From Pelomonas aquatica (lineage in GTDB: Bacteria; Pseudomonadota; Gammaproteobacteria; Burkholderiales; Burkholderiaceae_C): a stretch of DNA of 61,258 bases. Of the stretch, positions 26,207 through 35,232 are shown in pieces; the stretch's first letter is position 1; each line of letters opens with the position of its first letter. A program made the position numbers and the translations under genes. A model generated the notes under the pieces. The model made no database searches and was not told the DNA's origin. It saw only the letters and a list, made by a program, of their open reading frames with translations. The stretch covers positions 1 through 61,258 of the forward strand of contig NZ_JAPPUW010000025.1 in the NCBI RefSeq assembly GCF_026712205.1, given 5' to 3'.

Positions 26207-27442
26207 ATGGCAATCACAAAGAAACAGCGCATCGCGATGGCGGTCATCGTCCTTGTCGGCCTGCTGGCCGGCGGTGGCCTGCTGCTCACCGAGCGACACA
26301 AGACCGGCGAAGCGGCCGAACAGGCCGAAGCGGCGGGGCACGCTCACAAGGAAGGCGATGGCGACGACAAGAAGGCGGCGTCTGCATCCAAGGAGGCGCA
26401 CGAAGAACATGAGGAGCGCTCGGTCAAGTTGACCGAGGACCAGGTCAAGAAGGCGGGCATCGCCGTGCAAGTCGCAGGTCCGGCCAAGCTCCAAGCTGCC
26501 GCCGAGTTCACCGGCGAAATCCGGTTCAACGAGGACCGTACGGCCCATGTGGTGCCGCGCATGGCCGGCGTGGCCGAGCAGGTCGTCGCCAACCTGGGCC
26601 AATCAGTGCGCAAGGGCGAGGTTCTGGCCGTCATCGCCAGCAACTCGCTGTCCGAGCAACGCAGCGAACTGCTGACTGCCCAGGAGCGCCGCGATGCGGC
26701 CCGCGTCACCTACGAACGCGAGAAGAAGCTCTGGCAGGAGAAGATTTCTGCCGAGCAGGACTACCTGCAGGCCCAGTCCGCGCTGCGGGAAGCCGACATC
26801 GCCGTCCGCAACGCGACCCAGAAGCTCGCGGCCGTTGGCGCCACCGGCTCATCGGTCAACCTCAACCGCTTCGAGCTGCGCGCGCCCTTCGACGGCACGG
26901 TGGTCGAGAAGCACCTGGCGCTCGGTGAGGCCGTCAAGGAAGACGCCAGCATCTTCACCGTCTCCGACCTGAGGACGGTTTGGGCGGAGTTCAACGTCGC
27001 ACCTAAGGACCTGGCCACGGTCCGCGTGGGTCAGCGAGTCTCGGTTTCTTCTACGGCCTTTGAGAGCAAGGTGCAGGGCACCATCTCCTACGTGGGCGCG
27101 CTGCTCGGTGAGCAAACCCGCACCGCCCGTGCCCGCGTGACGCTCACCAACCCTGATGGCGCATGGCGGCCGGGCTTGTTCGTCACCGTGTCGGTGTACG
27201 GCGAGAACCAGGACGTGGCGCTGACGGTGCCGGCCGATGCGGTCCAGACCATCGAGAACCAGACCATGGTCTTCAAGGCCGTGTCCGGCGGCTTCGAGGC
27301 GCTGCCTGTGAAGGTCGGCCGCTCTGACGGTCGCGTGGCGGAAGTCGTGAGTGGCCTGAAGGCTGGCGACCAAGTCGCGTCCAAGAACACGTTTGTCCTC
27401 AAGTCCGAGCTGGGCAAAGCCAGCGCCGGGCACGAGCACTGA
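26207..27442 (+). CDS. czcB: CzcB membrane-fusion protein
   Basis: A 411-residue periplasmic adaptor: one N-terminal membrane anchor, then an acidic and histidine-bearing stretch (residues 45-75), a barrel-sandwich/coiled-coil hairpin (RMAGVAEQVVANLGQSVRKGEVLAVI) and beta-barrel domains. It ends in KASAGHEH. It joins the RND pump CzcA to CzcC. The spacing to czcA is 14 bp. Confidence 0.93.
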   Translation: MAITKKQRIAMAVIVLVGLLAGGGLLLTERHKTGEAAEQAEAAGHAHKEGDGDDKKAASASKEAHEEHEERSVKLTEDQVKKAGIAVQVAGPAKLQAAAEFTGEIRFNEDRTAHVVPRMAGVAEQVVANLGQSVRKGEVLAVIASNSLSEQRSELLTAQERRDAARVTYEREKKLWQEKISAEQDYLQAQSALREADIAVRNATQKLAAVGATGSSVNLNRFELRAPFDGTVVEKHLALGEAVKEDASIFTVSDLRTVWAEFNVAPKDLATVRVGQRVSVSSTAFESKVQGTISYVGALLGEQTRTARARVTLTNPDGAWRPGLFVTVSVYGENQDVALTVPADAVQTIENQTMVFKAVSGGFEALPVKVGRSDGRVAEVVSGLKAGDQVASKNTFVLKSELGKASAGHEH

Positions 27443-27456
27443 GCCGGAGGACTCAC

Positions 27457-30400
27457 ATGTTTGAACGCATCATCCGCTTCTGCATCGAGCAGCGATGGCT
27501 GGTCATGCTGGCCGTGCTGGCCATGGCCGCCCTCGGGACCTACAGCTACACCAAGCTGCCCATCGACGCTGTCGTCGACATCTCCAACGTGCAGGTCGTC
27601 GTCAACAGCCAGGCGCCGGGTTATTCGCCGCTGGAGACCGAGCAGCGCGTCACGTATCCCATCGAGACCGTCATGGCGGGCTTGCCAGGCCTCGAGCAAA
27701 CACGCTCGCTCTCGCGCTACGGGCTGTCTCAGGTGACGGTCATCTTCAAGGATGGCACCGACATCTACTTCGCGCGCCAGCTCGTCAACCAACGCCTGCA
27801 GGAGGCGCGCGAGCGGCTGCCCGTCGGCGTGACGCCCAGCATGGGCCCCATCTCCACGGGCCTCGGCGAGATCTACCTGTGGACGGTGGAGGCCGTGAAG
27901 GGGGCCAGGAAGCCGGACGGCACGGCCTACACACCCACCGATCTGCGCGAAATCCAGGACTGGGTCGTCAAGCCGCAGTTGCGCAACGTGCCGGGCGTGA
28001 CCGAAATCAACTCCATCGGTGGCTTCGCGAAGCAGTACGTCGTGGCGCCCAACCTGGAGCGGCTGGGCGCCTTCGGCCTCAGCCTGGCCGACGTGGTCAA
28101 CGCGCTGGAGAAGAACAACGCCAACCTGGGCGCCGGCTACATCGAGCGGCGCGGCGAGCAGTACCTCGTGCGCGCGCCGGGCCAGGTCAAGTCCATGGAG
28201 GACATAGCCGAAATCATCATCGGCACGGCACAGGGCCAACCCATCCGCATCCGGGATGTCGCCGCCGTCGAGCTGGGCCGCGAGCTGCGCACCGGCGCGG
28301 CCACCGAGAACGGCCAGGAGGTCGTGCTGGGCACCGTCTTCATGCTGATGGGCGAGAACAGCCGCACCGTCTCGCGTGCAGTGGACCGGCAGATGGAGGC
28401 CATCAACAAGACGCTGCCTTCCGGCGTCAAGGCCGTCACGGTCTATGACCGGACCACGCTGGTCGACAAAGCCATCAAGACCGTCCAGAAGAACCTGGTG
28501 GAAGGCGCGCTGCTGGTCGTCGCGGTGCTGTTCGCCTTCCTGGGCAACTTCCGCGCGGCGCTCATCACGGCGACGGTGATCCCGCTGTCCATGCTCTTCA
28601 CCTTCACCGGCATGGTGAAGTACGGCATCAGTGCCAACCTGATGAGCCTGGGCGCCCTGGACTTCGGCATCATCGTCGACGGCGCCGTGGTCATCATCGA
28701 GAACGCCGTGCGCCGCCTGGCCCACGTCCAAGCGCACAAGGGCCGAGCGCTGACGCGGGCCGAACGCTTCCACGAGGTGTTCGCTGCCGCCAAGGAGGCT
28801 CGTCGCCCGCTGCTGTTCGGACAGCTCATCATCATGGTGGTCTACGTGCCCATCCTGGCCCTGACCGGCGTGGAGGGCAAGATGTTCCATCCCATGGCCT
28901 ACACGGTGCTGCTGGCGCTGTTGGGCGCGATGGTGCTGTCGGTGACCTTCGTGCCTGCCGCCGTGGCGCTGTTCATCGGCGAGCGCGTCACCGAGAAGGA
29001 AAACCGCCTGATGGACTGGGCCAAGCGACGCTACGAGCCCGCACTCAAGGCGACGCTGGGCAATGCGCTCGTCGTGATGACCTTCGCAACGGTCATGGTC
29101 GCCCTGTCTGTCATCGTGGCCACCAAGCTGGGCAGCGAGTTCGCCCCCAACCTCAACGAGGGTGACTTCGCCATTCAGGCGCTGCGCATCCCGGGCACGA
29201 GCTTGACGCAGTCCGTGGAGATGCAGAAGCAGCTCGAGGCCACGCTGACGGCCAAGTTCCCCGAGATTGACCGCATCTTCGCCCGCACCGGCACGGCCGA
29301 GATTGCGGCGGACCCGATGCCGCCCAACATCAGCGATGGCTACATCATGCTCAAGCCCCTGGACCAATGGCCCGAGCCCCGCAAGACGCGCGACGAGCTG
29401 CTGGCAGCCATCCGCGAGGAGGCCGCCAAGGTCCCTGGCAACAACTACGAGTTCTCGCAGCCAATCCAGCTTCGTTTCAACGAACTCATCAGCGGCGTAC
29501 GGTCGGACGTTGCAGTCAAGGTCTTCGGCGACGACAACGACCAGCTCAACAAGACGGCCAACGAGATTGCCGCGGCGCTGCAGAAGGTGCCCGGCGCCAC
29601 CGAGGTGAAGGTGGAGCAGACGACGGGCCTGCCCATGCTCTCGGTCAACATCGACCGCGCCAAGGCCACGCGCTACGGCTTGAACATGACCGACGTGCAG
29701 GAAGCGGTGGCGACTGCTGTCGGTGGCCGGGAAGCCGGTACGTTCTTCCAGGGCGACCGGCGTTTTGACATCCTCGTGCGACTGCCAGAAGACGTTCGGC
29801 AGGATGTGGAAGCGCTGAAGCGTCTCCCCATCCCGCTCCCAAAGGCCGGTGGCGAAGGACGCGCGGCCTACATCCCGCTCGGCGAGGTGGCAACGCTTGA
29901 GGTTTCACCAGGGCCCAACCAGGTCTCTCGCGAAAACGGCAAGCGCAGGGTGGTGGTCAGTGCCAACGTGACCGGTCGCGACCTGGGCTCGTTTGTGGCT
30001 GACGCACAGTCTGCGATGACGAACGTGAAGATTCCGACGGGCTACTGGACCGCCTGGGGCGGCACCTTCGAGCAACTGCAGTCCGCCTCACAGCGCCTGC
30101 AAATCGTGGTGCCGCTGGCGCTGGCCATGGTGTTCGCCTTGCTCTTCACCATGTTCGGCAACGCCAAAGACGGCCTGCTGGTCTTCACGGGCATCCCGTT
30201 TGCGCTCACCGGTGGCGTCCTGGCGCTGTGGCTGCGTGGCATCCCGCTGTCGATTTCAGCGGCGGTTGGTTTCATCGCTCTATCGGGTGTCGCGGTACTG
30301 AACGGCCTGGTCATGCTGTCGTTCATCCGCAGCCTCCGCGAGGAGGGCAAGAGTCTCGATGAAGCCATCTGGGAAGGCGCCTTGACCCGCCTGCGCCCGG

Positions 30401-30621
30401 TGCTGATGACGGCCCTGGTTGCATCGCTTGGCTTCGTGCCTATGGCCATCGCGACCGGCACCGGCGCCGAGGTGCAGCGGCCGCTTGCGACGGTGGTCAT
30501 CGGAGGCATCCTGTCCTCGACCGCGCTGACGTTGCTTGTGCTGCCGTTGCTGTATCGGTGGGCACATCGACGGGATGGCGACGAGGTCGAGGTTCCAACT
30601 GCGAGCCTGATGAAGGCCTAG
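27457..30621 (+). CDS. czcA: CzcA heavy-metal RND efflux pump
   Basis: A 1054-residue proton-driven RND pump of the HME class, with twelve predicted membrane helices and two large periplasmic loops. The proton-relay motif DFGIIVDGAVVIIEN is in helix 4 (about residues 405-420), as in Co/Zn/Cd exporters. Full length and intact. It is the last gene of czcICBA; no czcD or czcRS two-component pair follows, because the operon abuts transposon remnants. Confidence 0.95.
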   Translation: MFERIIRFCIEQRWLVMLAVLAMAALGTYSYTKLPIDAVVDISNVQVVVNSQAPGYSPLETEQRVTYPIETVMAGLPGLEQTRSLSRYGLSQVTVIFKDGTDIYFARQLVNQRLQEARERLPVGVTPSMGPISTGLGEIYLWTVEAVKGARKPDGTAYTPTDLREIQDWVVKPQLRNVPGVTEINSIGGFAKQYVVAPNLERLGAFGLSLADVVNALEKNNANLGAGYIERRGEQYLVRAPGQVKSMEDIAEIIIGTAQGQPIRIRDVAAVELGRELRTGAATENGQEVVLGTVFMLMGENSRTVSRAVDRQMEAINKTLPSGVKAVTVYDRTTLVDKAIKTVQKNLVEGALLVVAVLFAFLGNFRAALITATVIPLSMLFTFTGMVKYGISANLMSLGALDFGIIVDGAVVIIENAVRRLAHVQAHKGRALTRAERFHEVFAAAKEARRPLLFGQLIIMVVYVPILALTGVEGKMFHPMAYTVLLALLGAMVLSVTFVPAAVALFIGERVTEKENRLMDWAKRRYEPALKATLGNALVVMTFATVMVALSVIVATKLGSEFAPNLNEGDFAIQALRIPGTSLTQSVEMQKQLEATLTAKFPEIDRIFARTGTAEIAADPMPPNISDGYIMLKPLDQWPEPRKTRDELLAAIREEAAKVPGNNYEFSQPIQLRFNELISGVRSDVAVKVFGDDNDQLNKTANEIAAALQKVPGATEVKVEQTTGLPMLSVNIDRAKATRYGLNMTDVQEAVATAVGGREAGTFFQGDRRFDILVRLPEDVRQDVEALKRLPIPLPKAGGEGRAAYIPLGEVATLEVSPGPNQVSRENGKRRVVVSANVTGRDLGSFVADAQSAMTNVKIPTGYWTAWGGTFEQLQSASQRLQIVVPLALAMVFALLFTMFGNAKDGLLVFTGIPFALTGGVLALWLRGIPLSISAAVGFIALSGVAVLNGLVMLSFIRSLREEGKSLDEAIWEGALTRLRPVLMTALVASLGFVPMAIATGTGAEVQRPLATVVIGGILSSTALTLLVLPLLYRWAHRRDGDEVEVPTASLMKA

Positions 30622-30633
30622 AAGGAAGTAGCG

Positions 30634-31137
30634 ATGTCCGCTGGCGATGGATTGCAGCTGCTCGATTTCACGTCGCCAGCGCATTGGCTCTGGACTGACC
30701 GGCAGCTGCGGGAAGAGGTCGGTGATGGCAGCGGCAAGCGACGGCGATACAAGCTGGCGAATTGGCTCCGGCGCGAAGAGCGCGCCTACGAGCTGATCCG
30801 GCCGCTGGTTGAGGGCCGAACGCTGGAACAGATCGTGTTTGACGGCGCATTGCCTCGGCTGCTCCGCGAGCGCGCTGAGCAGCTGGACTGCTCGCAGGTG
30901 GCGGTTCGGCGAGCACTGAACGCCTACCTGTTTGGCCTCTGCAACCGACGCGCATTGCTGCCGTGGTACGGCCGATGCGGTGGACCTGGGCGCCAGCGCT
31001 ACTGCAAGGCAGCAACCGGGCGGCCAACATCACGCCCATCGGCCTGCTTGGCGGGTTCGGCGCAGCGGGCTTTGTCATCTGGTTCAGCACCAGGCAGTCC
31101 AGTGCATTGGACCGCGACGGCTAGCGACGGCGCTTGA
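30634..31137 (+). pseudogene. Truncated TnsB/TniA-like DDE transposase (N-terminal remnant)
   Basis: The frame opens 12 bp after czcA. Its first 125 or so residues look like the DNA-binding head of a Mu/Tn7-type transposase: an acidic start with WTDRQLREEVG, RYKLANWLRREERAYELIRP, then RERAEQLDCSQVAVRRALNAYLFG and NRRALLPWYGRCGGPGRQR. After about 31015 the sequence is no longer family-like, and the catalytic core is absent. It is probably a scar of the element that once carried the metal genes. The family call rests on pattern only. Confidence 0.5.
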
Positions 31138-31191
31138 AGACCTTTTCCACAGGTCCGAGCAGCTCCCATGACTCGCAACCGAGGCCCTTAG

Positions 31192-32375
31192 GGACACGCT
31201 GATCAATAGGCCAGTAGAGCGATCTGCGACCGGCCAACGCACGGTTCGCGGCGAAGCGATTTGAATTCGATCCGATCGGCGACCGCGTCTCTGCTTTTGG
31301 GGCCGTTTGCAGCCCCATCTGGCCGTTCAAGACGCACCTCGGGCTTGCAGGTCCAACAACGATCGCTTGGCGATCACGAGATTGGCCAGACCGAACAGGC
31401 TGAACAGCTGCCCCTGGTTCTTCGCCATGCCCTTGTAGCGAGCCTTGCGATGGCGGAACAGGTTCTTCACCACATGGAAGGGGTGCTCGACCTTGGCTCG
31501 CATGGCGGCCTTCAACTGTTCGGCTTTGTCCAGCAGCCGCGCCCACTTCTTCGTCAGGTCCAGCGCCCGGCGCTTGCCCGGCTGCATGGCGACTAACCAG
31601 GTCGGCCCCATGGCCTCTTCGCGCTTGTCCACGCCACGGTAGCCGGCATCGCCGAAGGCCGACGTCTCCTGTCCATGCAGCAGAGCACCAGCCTGCGTCA
31701 CATCGTTGACGTTGGCCGCCGTGCCGATGACCGTGTGCACCAGCCCCGACTCGGCATCCACACCGATGTGCGCCTTCATCCCGAAGTGCCACTGATTGCC
31801 CTTCTTCGTTTGGTGCATGTCGGGATCGCGTTCGCCCGTCGCGTTCTTCGTCGAGCTGGGCGCGGCGATGATCGTCGCGTCCACGATGGTGCCCGAGCGC
31901 ATCAGCAGGCCTTGCTCGGCCAGGTGGGCGTTGATCTCGTCGAACAGCGTCTTGGTCAGGTCGTTGGCCAGCAACAGGCGCCGGAACTTCAGCAGCGTCG
32001 TTGCGTCGGGCACCGCCTCACGCGACAGGTCAATGCCGACGAAGTCGCGCATCGACTGGCTGTCGTACAGCGCGTCCTCCAGGGCCTCGTCGGCCAGGCC
32101 GTACCACTGCTGCAGGCAGTACATGCGCAGCATCTTCGGCACGCCGATGGGCGGGCGCCCGACCCGGCCGCTGCGTGGGTACGACGGTGCAATGGCCGCC
32201 TCCAGCCGCGACCACGGCACGATGCGCTCCATGTCGGCGAGAAACATCTCGCGGCGCGTGCGCTTCTTCTTCAAGGCGTACTCGGCGCTGGCAAAGCTGC
32301 GTTGACTCATATCGCGATGCTGCCGTCGCCAGGCCCAACGCGCATCGCGGTCAGCCCGGATAAATCAGCGTCTCC
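31192..32375 (-). mobile_element. IS5-family insertion sequence, 1184 bp
   Basis: The ends read inward as GGACACGCTGAT (31192-31203) and GGAGACGCTGAT (the complement of 32364-32375), an 11/12 match. Both are flanked by TTAG (31188-31191 and 32376-32379), the 4 bp target duplication typical of the family (YTAR-like sites). Removing the element rebuilds an intact XRE gene, which confirms the boundaries. Confidence 0.9.
31327..32310 (-). CDS. IS5-family transposase
   Basis: A 327-residue DDE transposase with N-terminal PPIGVPKMLRMYCLQQWYGLADEALEDALYDS and catalytic regions around IVDATII (first Asp), FGDAGYRGVDKR (second Asp) and VEHPFHVVKNLFRHRKARYKG (Glu region, Y-(2)-R-(3)-E-(6)-K type). It appears complete and potentially active. 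It is the only gene of the element. Confidence 0.95.
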   Translation of the reverse strand: MSQRSFASAEYALKKKRTRREMFLADMERIVPWSRLEAAIAPSYPRSGRVGRPPIGVPKMLRMYCLQQWYGLADEALEDALYDSQSMRDFVGIDLSREAVPDATTLLKFRRLLLANDLTKTLFDEINAHLAEQGLLMRSGTIVDATIIAAPSSTKNATGERDPDMHQTKKGNQWHFGMKAHIGVDAESGLVHTVIGTAANVNDVTQAGALLHGQETSAFGDAGYRGVDKREEAMGPTWLVAMQPGKRRALDLTKKWARLLDKAEQLKAAMRAKVEHPFHVVKNLFRHRKARYKGMAKNQGQLFSLFGLANLVIAKRSLLDLQARGAS

Positions 32376-32675
32376 TTAGCCAGCTTGAGCAGCGCAAGCA
32401 GCGTGGGCTGGCTTACTCCCCGCTCGAGCCGGCTGATATAGGAGCGTTCGATGCCCGTCTCCAGGGCCAGCGCTTCTTGGGACATCCCGGCCTTCAGTCG
32501 CGATGCCTTCGCCGTCTTCCCGAAGACCTTGGCAATGCCCTCGTCGAGGCTGCTGTAGCCCTTGGGGCGACCGGGTTTAGGAGCGTTCTTGGGGCGGATT
32601 GGCATCCGCCCAAGGCTCCGAGAATGGAGCTATCTAAGCCACGTTATACATAACTCAAATCCATCGGGAAATGCA

Positions 32676-32978
32676 TCAGGATGGCGGGCGCTCGGATGCC
32701 TTTCCGCGCAGCACGCGCAACTGGGACGTGCCGTACGGCCCCAGTTCGGCATGCAGCTCGCTGAGGAACTTGATGAAGTCGATTTCCAGCGCGATCAGCC
32801 AGTCGCGAAGCTCGATGACGTCGAGCCTGCGTTCGCCGCTCTCCACCTTGCTGACCAGGGCCTGATCGCGGCCCAAGCGGTCGGCAAGGTCGGCTTGGCG
32901 GAGGCGCTTTCCGAGGCGCGCAAGCTGAAGCTTCTCCAGGAATATCTCGTTGTGACGGGTGTGAAGAGTCTTGGCCAT
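32676..32978 (-). CDS. XRE-family regulator, module copy A
   Basis: A 100-residue HTH protein beginning MAKTLHTRHNEIF. The helix-turn-helix covers LRQADLADRLGRDQALVSKVESGERRL, followed by IELRDWLIALEIDFIKFLSEL. The ATG at 32978 is chosen because the paralogue in copy B (45166-45555) starts at the same place (MSKALHSRHNKIF). It is divergent from the gene at 33163, with 184 bp between starts, and is likely to control that gene and itself. Confidence 0.8.
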   Translation of the reverse strand: MAKTLHTRHNEIFLEKLQLARLGKRLRQADLADRLGRDQALVSKVESGERRLDVIELRDWLIALEIDFIKFLSELHAELGPYGTSQLRVLRGKASERPPS

Positions 32979-33162
32979 GGTGATTTCAGCGCCGGACCCT
33001 AGCTCATGTCGTGCCGTATTCGGTAAGCGCATTTTTGCCCCGATGGCGGGCTCGCCCTTGGGCTGTTTTGCTTGGGGTAGATGCGCGGGCCGCGCAAAAT
33101 TACTCTGAGTTATTTAAACCTCAGGCGATCACCTTGTGGTCGCCGCCATCACACCGCAACCT

Positions 33163-33663
33163 ATGTTCGTTTCGCACCCCGAGTACGAGTTCCCGATCCC
33201 ACCCGCCCTCGAAGAGCCAGGCTCCCAGCACTGGCGCATGATGGAGCTGAGTCTGCATGCGCCATGGTTCCTGCTCTCGGTGGAGGTCGTCGATCCGGAT
33301 GTGCCCGACCTGGGCATCACGCGCACCCTGTGCATCGCCTGGGAGTACGACTTGGCCGACGTGCTGCGGCCGCTCGACGCCGACCGGGTCAAGGGCATCG
33401 TCTGCATGATGCCGGCCTGGCAGTCGCCCACCGGCCAGTGGTGGTCCCGCGAGATCCGCGAGGTATGGGTCTATAGCTCGCCCGGTGGCAAGCACGTCGT
33501 TCTGGCCGACATCGCCGGCGAGAAGTTCGACTGCGGCCTGATCCCGGAGCACGTCGGCGACATTGAGATGGAGTTGCTGCTGCGCGTCGATCCGAAGCCA
33601 GCAGGCCGAGGCCCCAACCGCCGAGCACACCGAGCCGCTCGCCACGGGAAGAAAAGCTCATGA
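33163..33663 (+). CDS. Conserved unknown protein, module copy A
   Basis: A 166-residue protein of no family I recognise, starting MFVSHPEYEF. The core (about 1-140) is conserved with the copy B protein at 45697, including EPGSQHWRMMEL, APWFLLSV and IVCMMPAW; the C-terminal 25 residues are basic and diverged (RRAHRAARHGKKSS). No signal peptide or membrane segment is seen. Its stop overlaps the start of the next gene (ATGA). The repeated pairing with a divergent XRE gene suggests a two-part control unit. Confidence 0.6.
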   Translation: MFVSHPEYEFPIPPALEEPGSQHWRMMELSLHAPWFLLSVEVVDPDVPDLGITRTLCIAWEYDLADVLRPLDADRVKGIVCMMPAWQSPTGQWWSREIREVWVYSSPGGKHVVLADIAGEKFDCGLIPEHVGDIEMELLLRVDPKPAGRGPNRRAHRAARHGKKSS

Positions 33664-34001
33664 GCAGCGCAGGCGGTAGAGGTGTTCACGGCATCGTTTC
33701 AAGCGGGCGCGAGGAGCATCACGTCGAACGCCACTTTGATATCCGCAAGCAGATCATGCTGGGCTTCTTCAATGGCCGAGAACAGTACGACGTTTTGATC
33801 GATCCGGGCCAGGGGACGCTGATGTTCAACGGCCGAGATATCTACTGGCTGACCGACAACGAGCAGCGGATGTCGGACACGATCAACAACGCCATCGAAA
33901 TCTGGCTCAGCGACGGCAGCATTGAAGAAGTGTTGGTGCCATCAAGCGCTTCAAGAGTGGCTAGATCGGACGGGCCCTCAGGCCGAAAGCATGAGGAATA
34001 G
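33660..34001 (+). CDS. Hypothetical protein
   Basis: A 113-residue protein of unknown function, coupled to the gene upstream by a 4 bp overlap. The middle (RHFDIRKQIMLGFFNGREQYDVLIDPG) and FNGRDIYWLTDNEQ suggest a small mixed alpha/beta fold. No copy of it is seen in module B, where a different gene (46221) takes this place. It overlaps the next gene by 11 bp. Confidence 0.5.
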   Translation: MSSAGGRGVHGIVSSGREEHHVERHFDIRKQIMLGFFNGREQYDVLIDPGQGTLMFNGRDIYWLTDNEQRMSDTINNAIEIWLSDGSIEEVLVPSSASRVARSDGPSGRKHEE

Positions 34002-34224
34002 CCCACCCCCATCAATGGTGACTCGGCTGAAGCGCCGTCCCGACGGTACCCGGCAAGTGGTGCTGCCTGAAGGCACTGTGCCGTGGCGGCTGGGTCAGCG
34101 CGTGTGGTTCTATGTCGGCTTTGGTCAGATTGAAGTCTCACCGAAGCCACAGGGCCGCCGCGGCGATCGCCGACACACCGGCCGTATTCGACGGGGCTTC
34201 AAGTCGCTGCTGAACAAGGGCTAG
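33991..34224 (+). CDS. Small basic hypothetical protein
   Basis: A 77-residue, strongly basic protein (TRLKRRPDGTRQVVLPEGTVPWRLGQ and a tail RRGDRRHTGRIRRGF). The start at 33991 overlaps the preceding gene; an ATG at 34015 is an alternative. Possible nucleic-acid binding from charge alone; no family recognised. Confidence 0.4.
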   Translation: MRNSPPPSMVTRLKRRPDGTRQVVLPEGTVPWRLGQRVWFYVGFGQIEVSPKPQGRRGDRRHTGRIRRGFKSLLNKG

Positions 34225-34324
34225 GGCGAATGGCCATGGGGCGGCGTACGACAGTCGCCACCATCTTCGGCGCTGGCGACTTTCGCCGGCCCCGCAACCG
34301 TCCCGTCACCGACGATTCCCGCAT

Positions 34325-34361
34325 TTCCCGCTGAATGCGGAAGTTCCGCATCGAGCGGGAA
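34325..34361. terminator. Long hairpin between convergent genes
   Basis: Two 18-nt arms, 34325-34342 and 34344-34361, pair with only two mismatches around a single-base centre; the inner 8 bp (ATGCGGAA / TTCCGCAT) are perfect. It lies between the convergent stops at 34224 and 34435, so a bidirectional terminator is the simplest reading. It lacks a clear T tract, and a protein-binding or recombination site is also possible. Confidence 0.5.
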
Positions 34362-34434
34362 CGTGCGGATTTCATGAGATTCGAGAGACGCAGGCCGCCG
34401 TTCGAGACGGGCCTCTACAGCAGACGGCTGGCCA

Positions 34435-35133
34435 TCAGTCGGGCATCGCATTGGCCAGCGCCATGCGCACTTCATCGTTGCCCGCCAATCCCAGCAATAC
34501 GATCCAAGCGGTCTCAGGATTGGCCGGCACCCGTATATCGTCCTTGCCAGGCTCGAATGCCAGGCCAATCTTGACGTGGGTCCAGAGGACATCTTTCAGG
34601 TATCGAACCTCCACCTCGAGCCTGGCGCGGGACTGCGCCAGCATCAGCTGTTGATTGGCAGCAGCCTCTTCGTCGAACGGGTTGGATACATGCAGGTGCT
34701 CACCAGCGAGTTCGTAGATCTGCACGAAGCGCTCGACCGTCTCCTTCTCCTTCCCGGCCTCGAAGTGCTTGGTGCCATCTTTGAGCAGCAGCATGTCGCC
34801 CAACGGGCGTGGCAGGTAGTGCGGCGTGATTTCGGCCAGGCGCTTCAAGATCTGCCCCACCTTCCAGTCACGCCGGTAGTTCGGGTTGTCCTTCGCCTCG
34901 GCTCGGAGCGCCGCATAGCGGGCCTCGTCTGCCATGACGCCACCGAAGGTCACCAACTCCACGATCTTGCGGACCTGCAGCCACATGAACTCGTTGTCGA
35001 GGTCGGCCGTCAAGGTCCTTGGCTTCTTGGCGCCCAACACTCTGTCGATGGCGCGCAGGCGTTGCTTGACCTCCACCATCGCCGACCGGTAACGCTCGTG
35101 TGGCTGGATTGGCGATCCTGAACTGTCGCTCAT
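34435..35133 (-). CDS. Hypothetical helical protein
   Basis: A 232-residue soluble protein, mostly helical by composition. Segments such as YRSAMVEVKQRLRAIDRVLG, MWLQVRKIVELVTFGGVM and VERFVQIYELAGEHLHVSNPF would suit a HEPN-like bundle, but I see no certain RX4-6H motif. It lies downstream of the RES toxin genes on the same strand, 99 bp past their stop, and has no counterpart in copy B. Function unknown. Confidence 0.5.
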   Translation of the reverse strand: MSDSSGSPIQPHERYRSAMVEVKQRLRAIDRVLGAKKPRTLTADLDNEFMWLQVRKIVELVTFGGVMADEARYAALRAEAKDNPNYRRDWKVGQILKRLAEITPHYLPRPLGDMLLLKDGTKHFEAGKEKETVERFVQIYELAGEHLHVSNPFDEEAAANQQLMLAQSRARLEVEVRYLKDVLWTHVKIGLAFEPGKDDIRVPANPETAWIVLLGLAGNDEVRMALANAMPD

Positions 35134-35232
35134 AAGGCCTCAGGCTCTTCGATGAAGGAGTTTGTCGATTGTGGGCGAGCTCGGTTGGTCGCTGGCTGGA
35201 TGACATGCCCTTCACCGATCCGAGGTTTGCGA

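Larger units (their letters stand above)
31121..32605 (-). pseudogene. XRE-family regulator gene split by the IS5-family element
   Basis: Reading 32605-32376 and then 31187-31121, with the IS and one copy of its TTAG target duplication removed, restores a 99-codon frame: 98 residues plus stop. The product has a basic head (RPKNAPKPGRPKG), an HTH (SQEALALETGIERSYISRLERG) and an ending WELLGPVEKVFKRRR. As it stands, the interrupted frame reads 7 codons into the IS and stops at 32351. It belongs with the other small XRE genes of this island. Confidence 0.85.

Noticed and set aside
27088-29367. 759-codon minus-strand frame
   Set aside because: Antisense to czcB/czcA with no family features; a shadow of the third-position GC bias.
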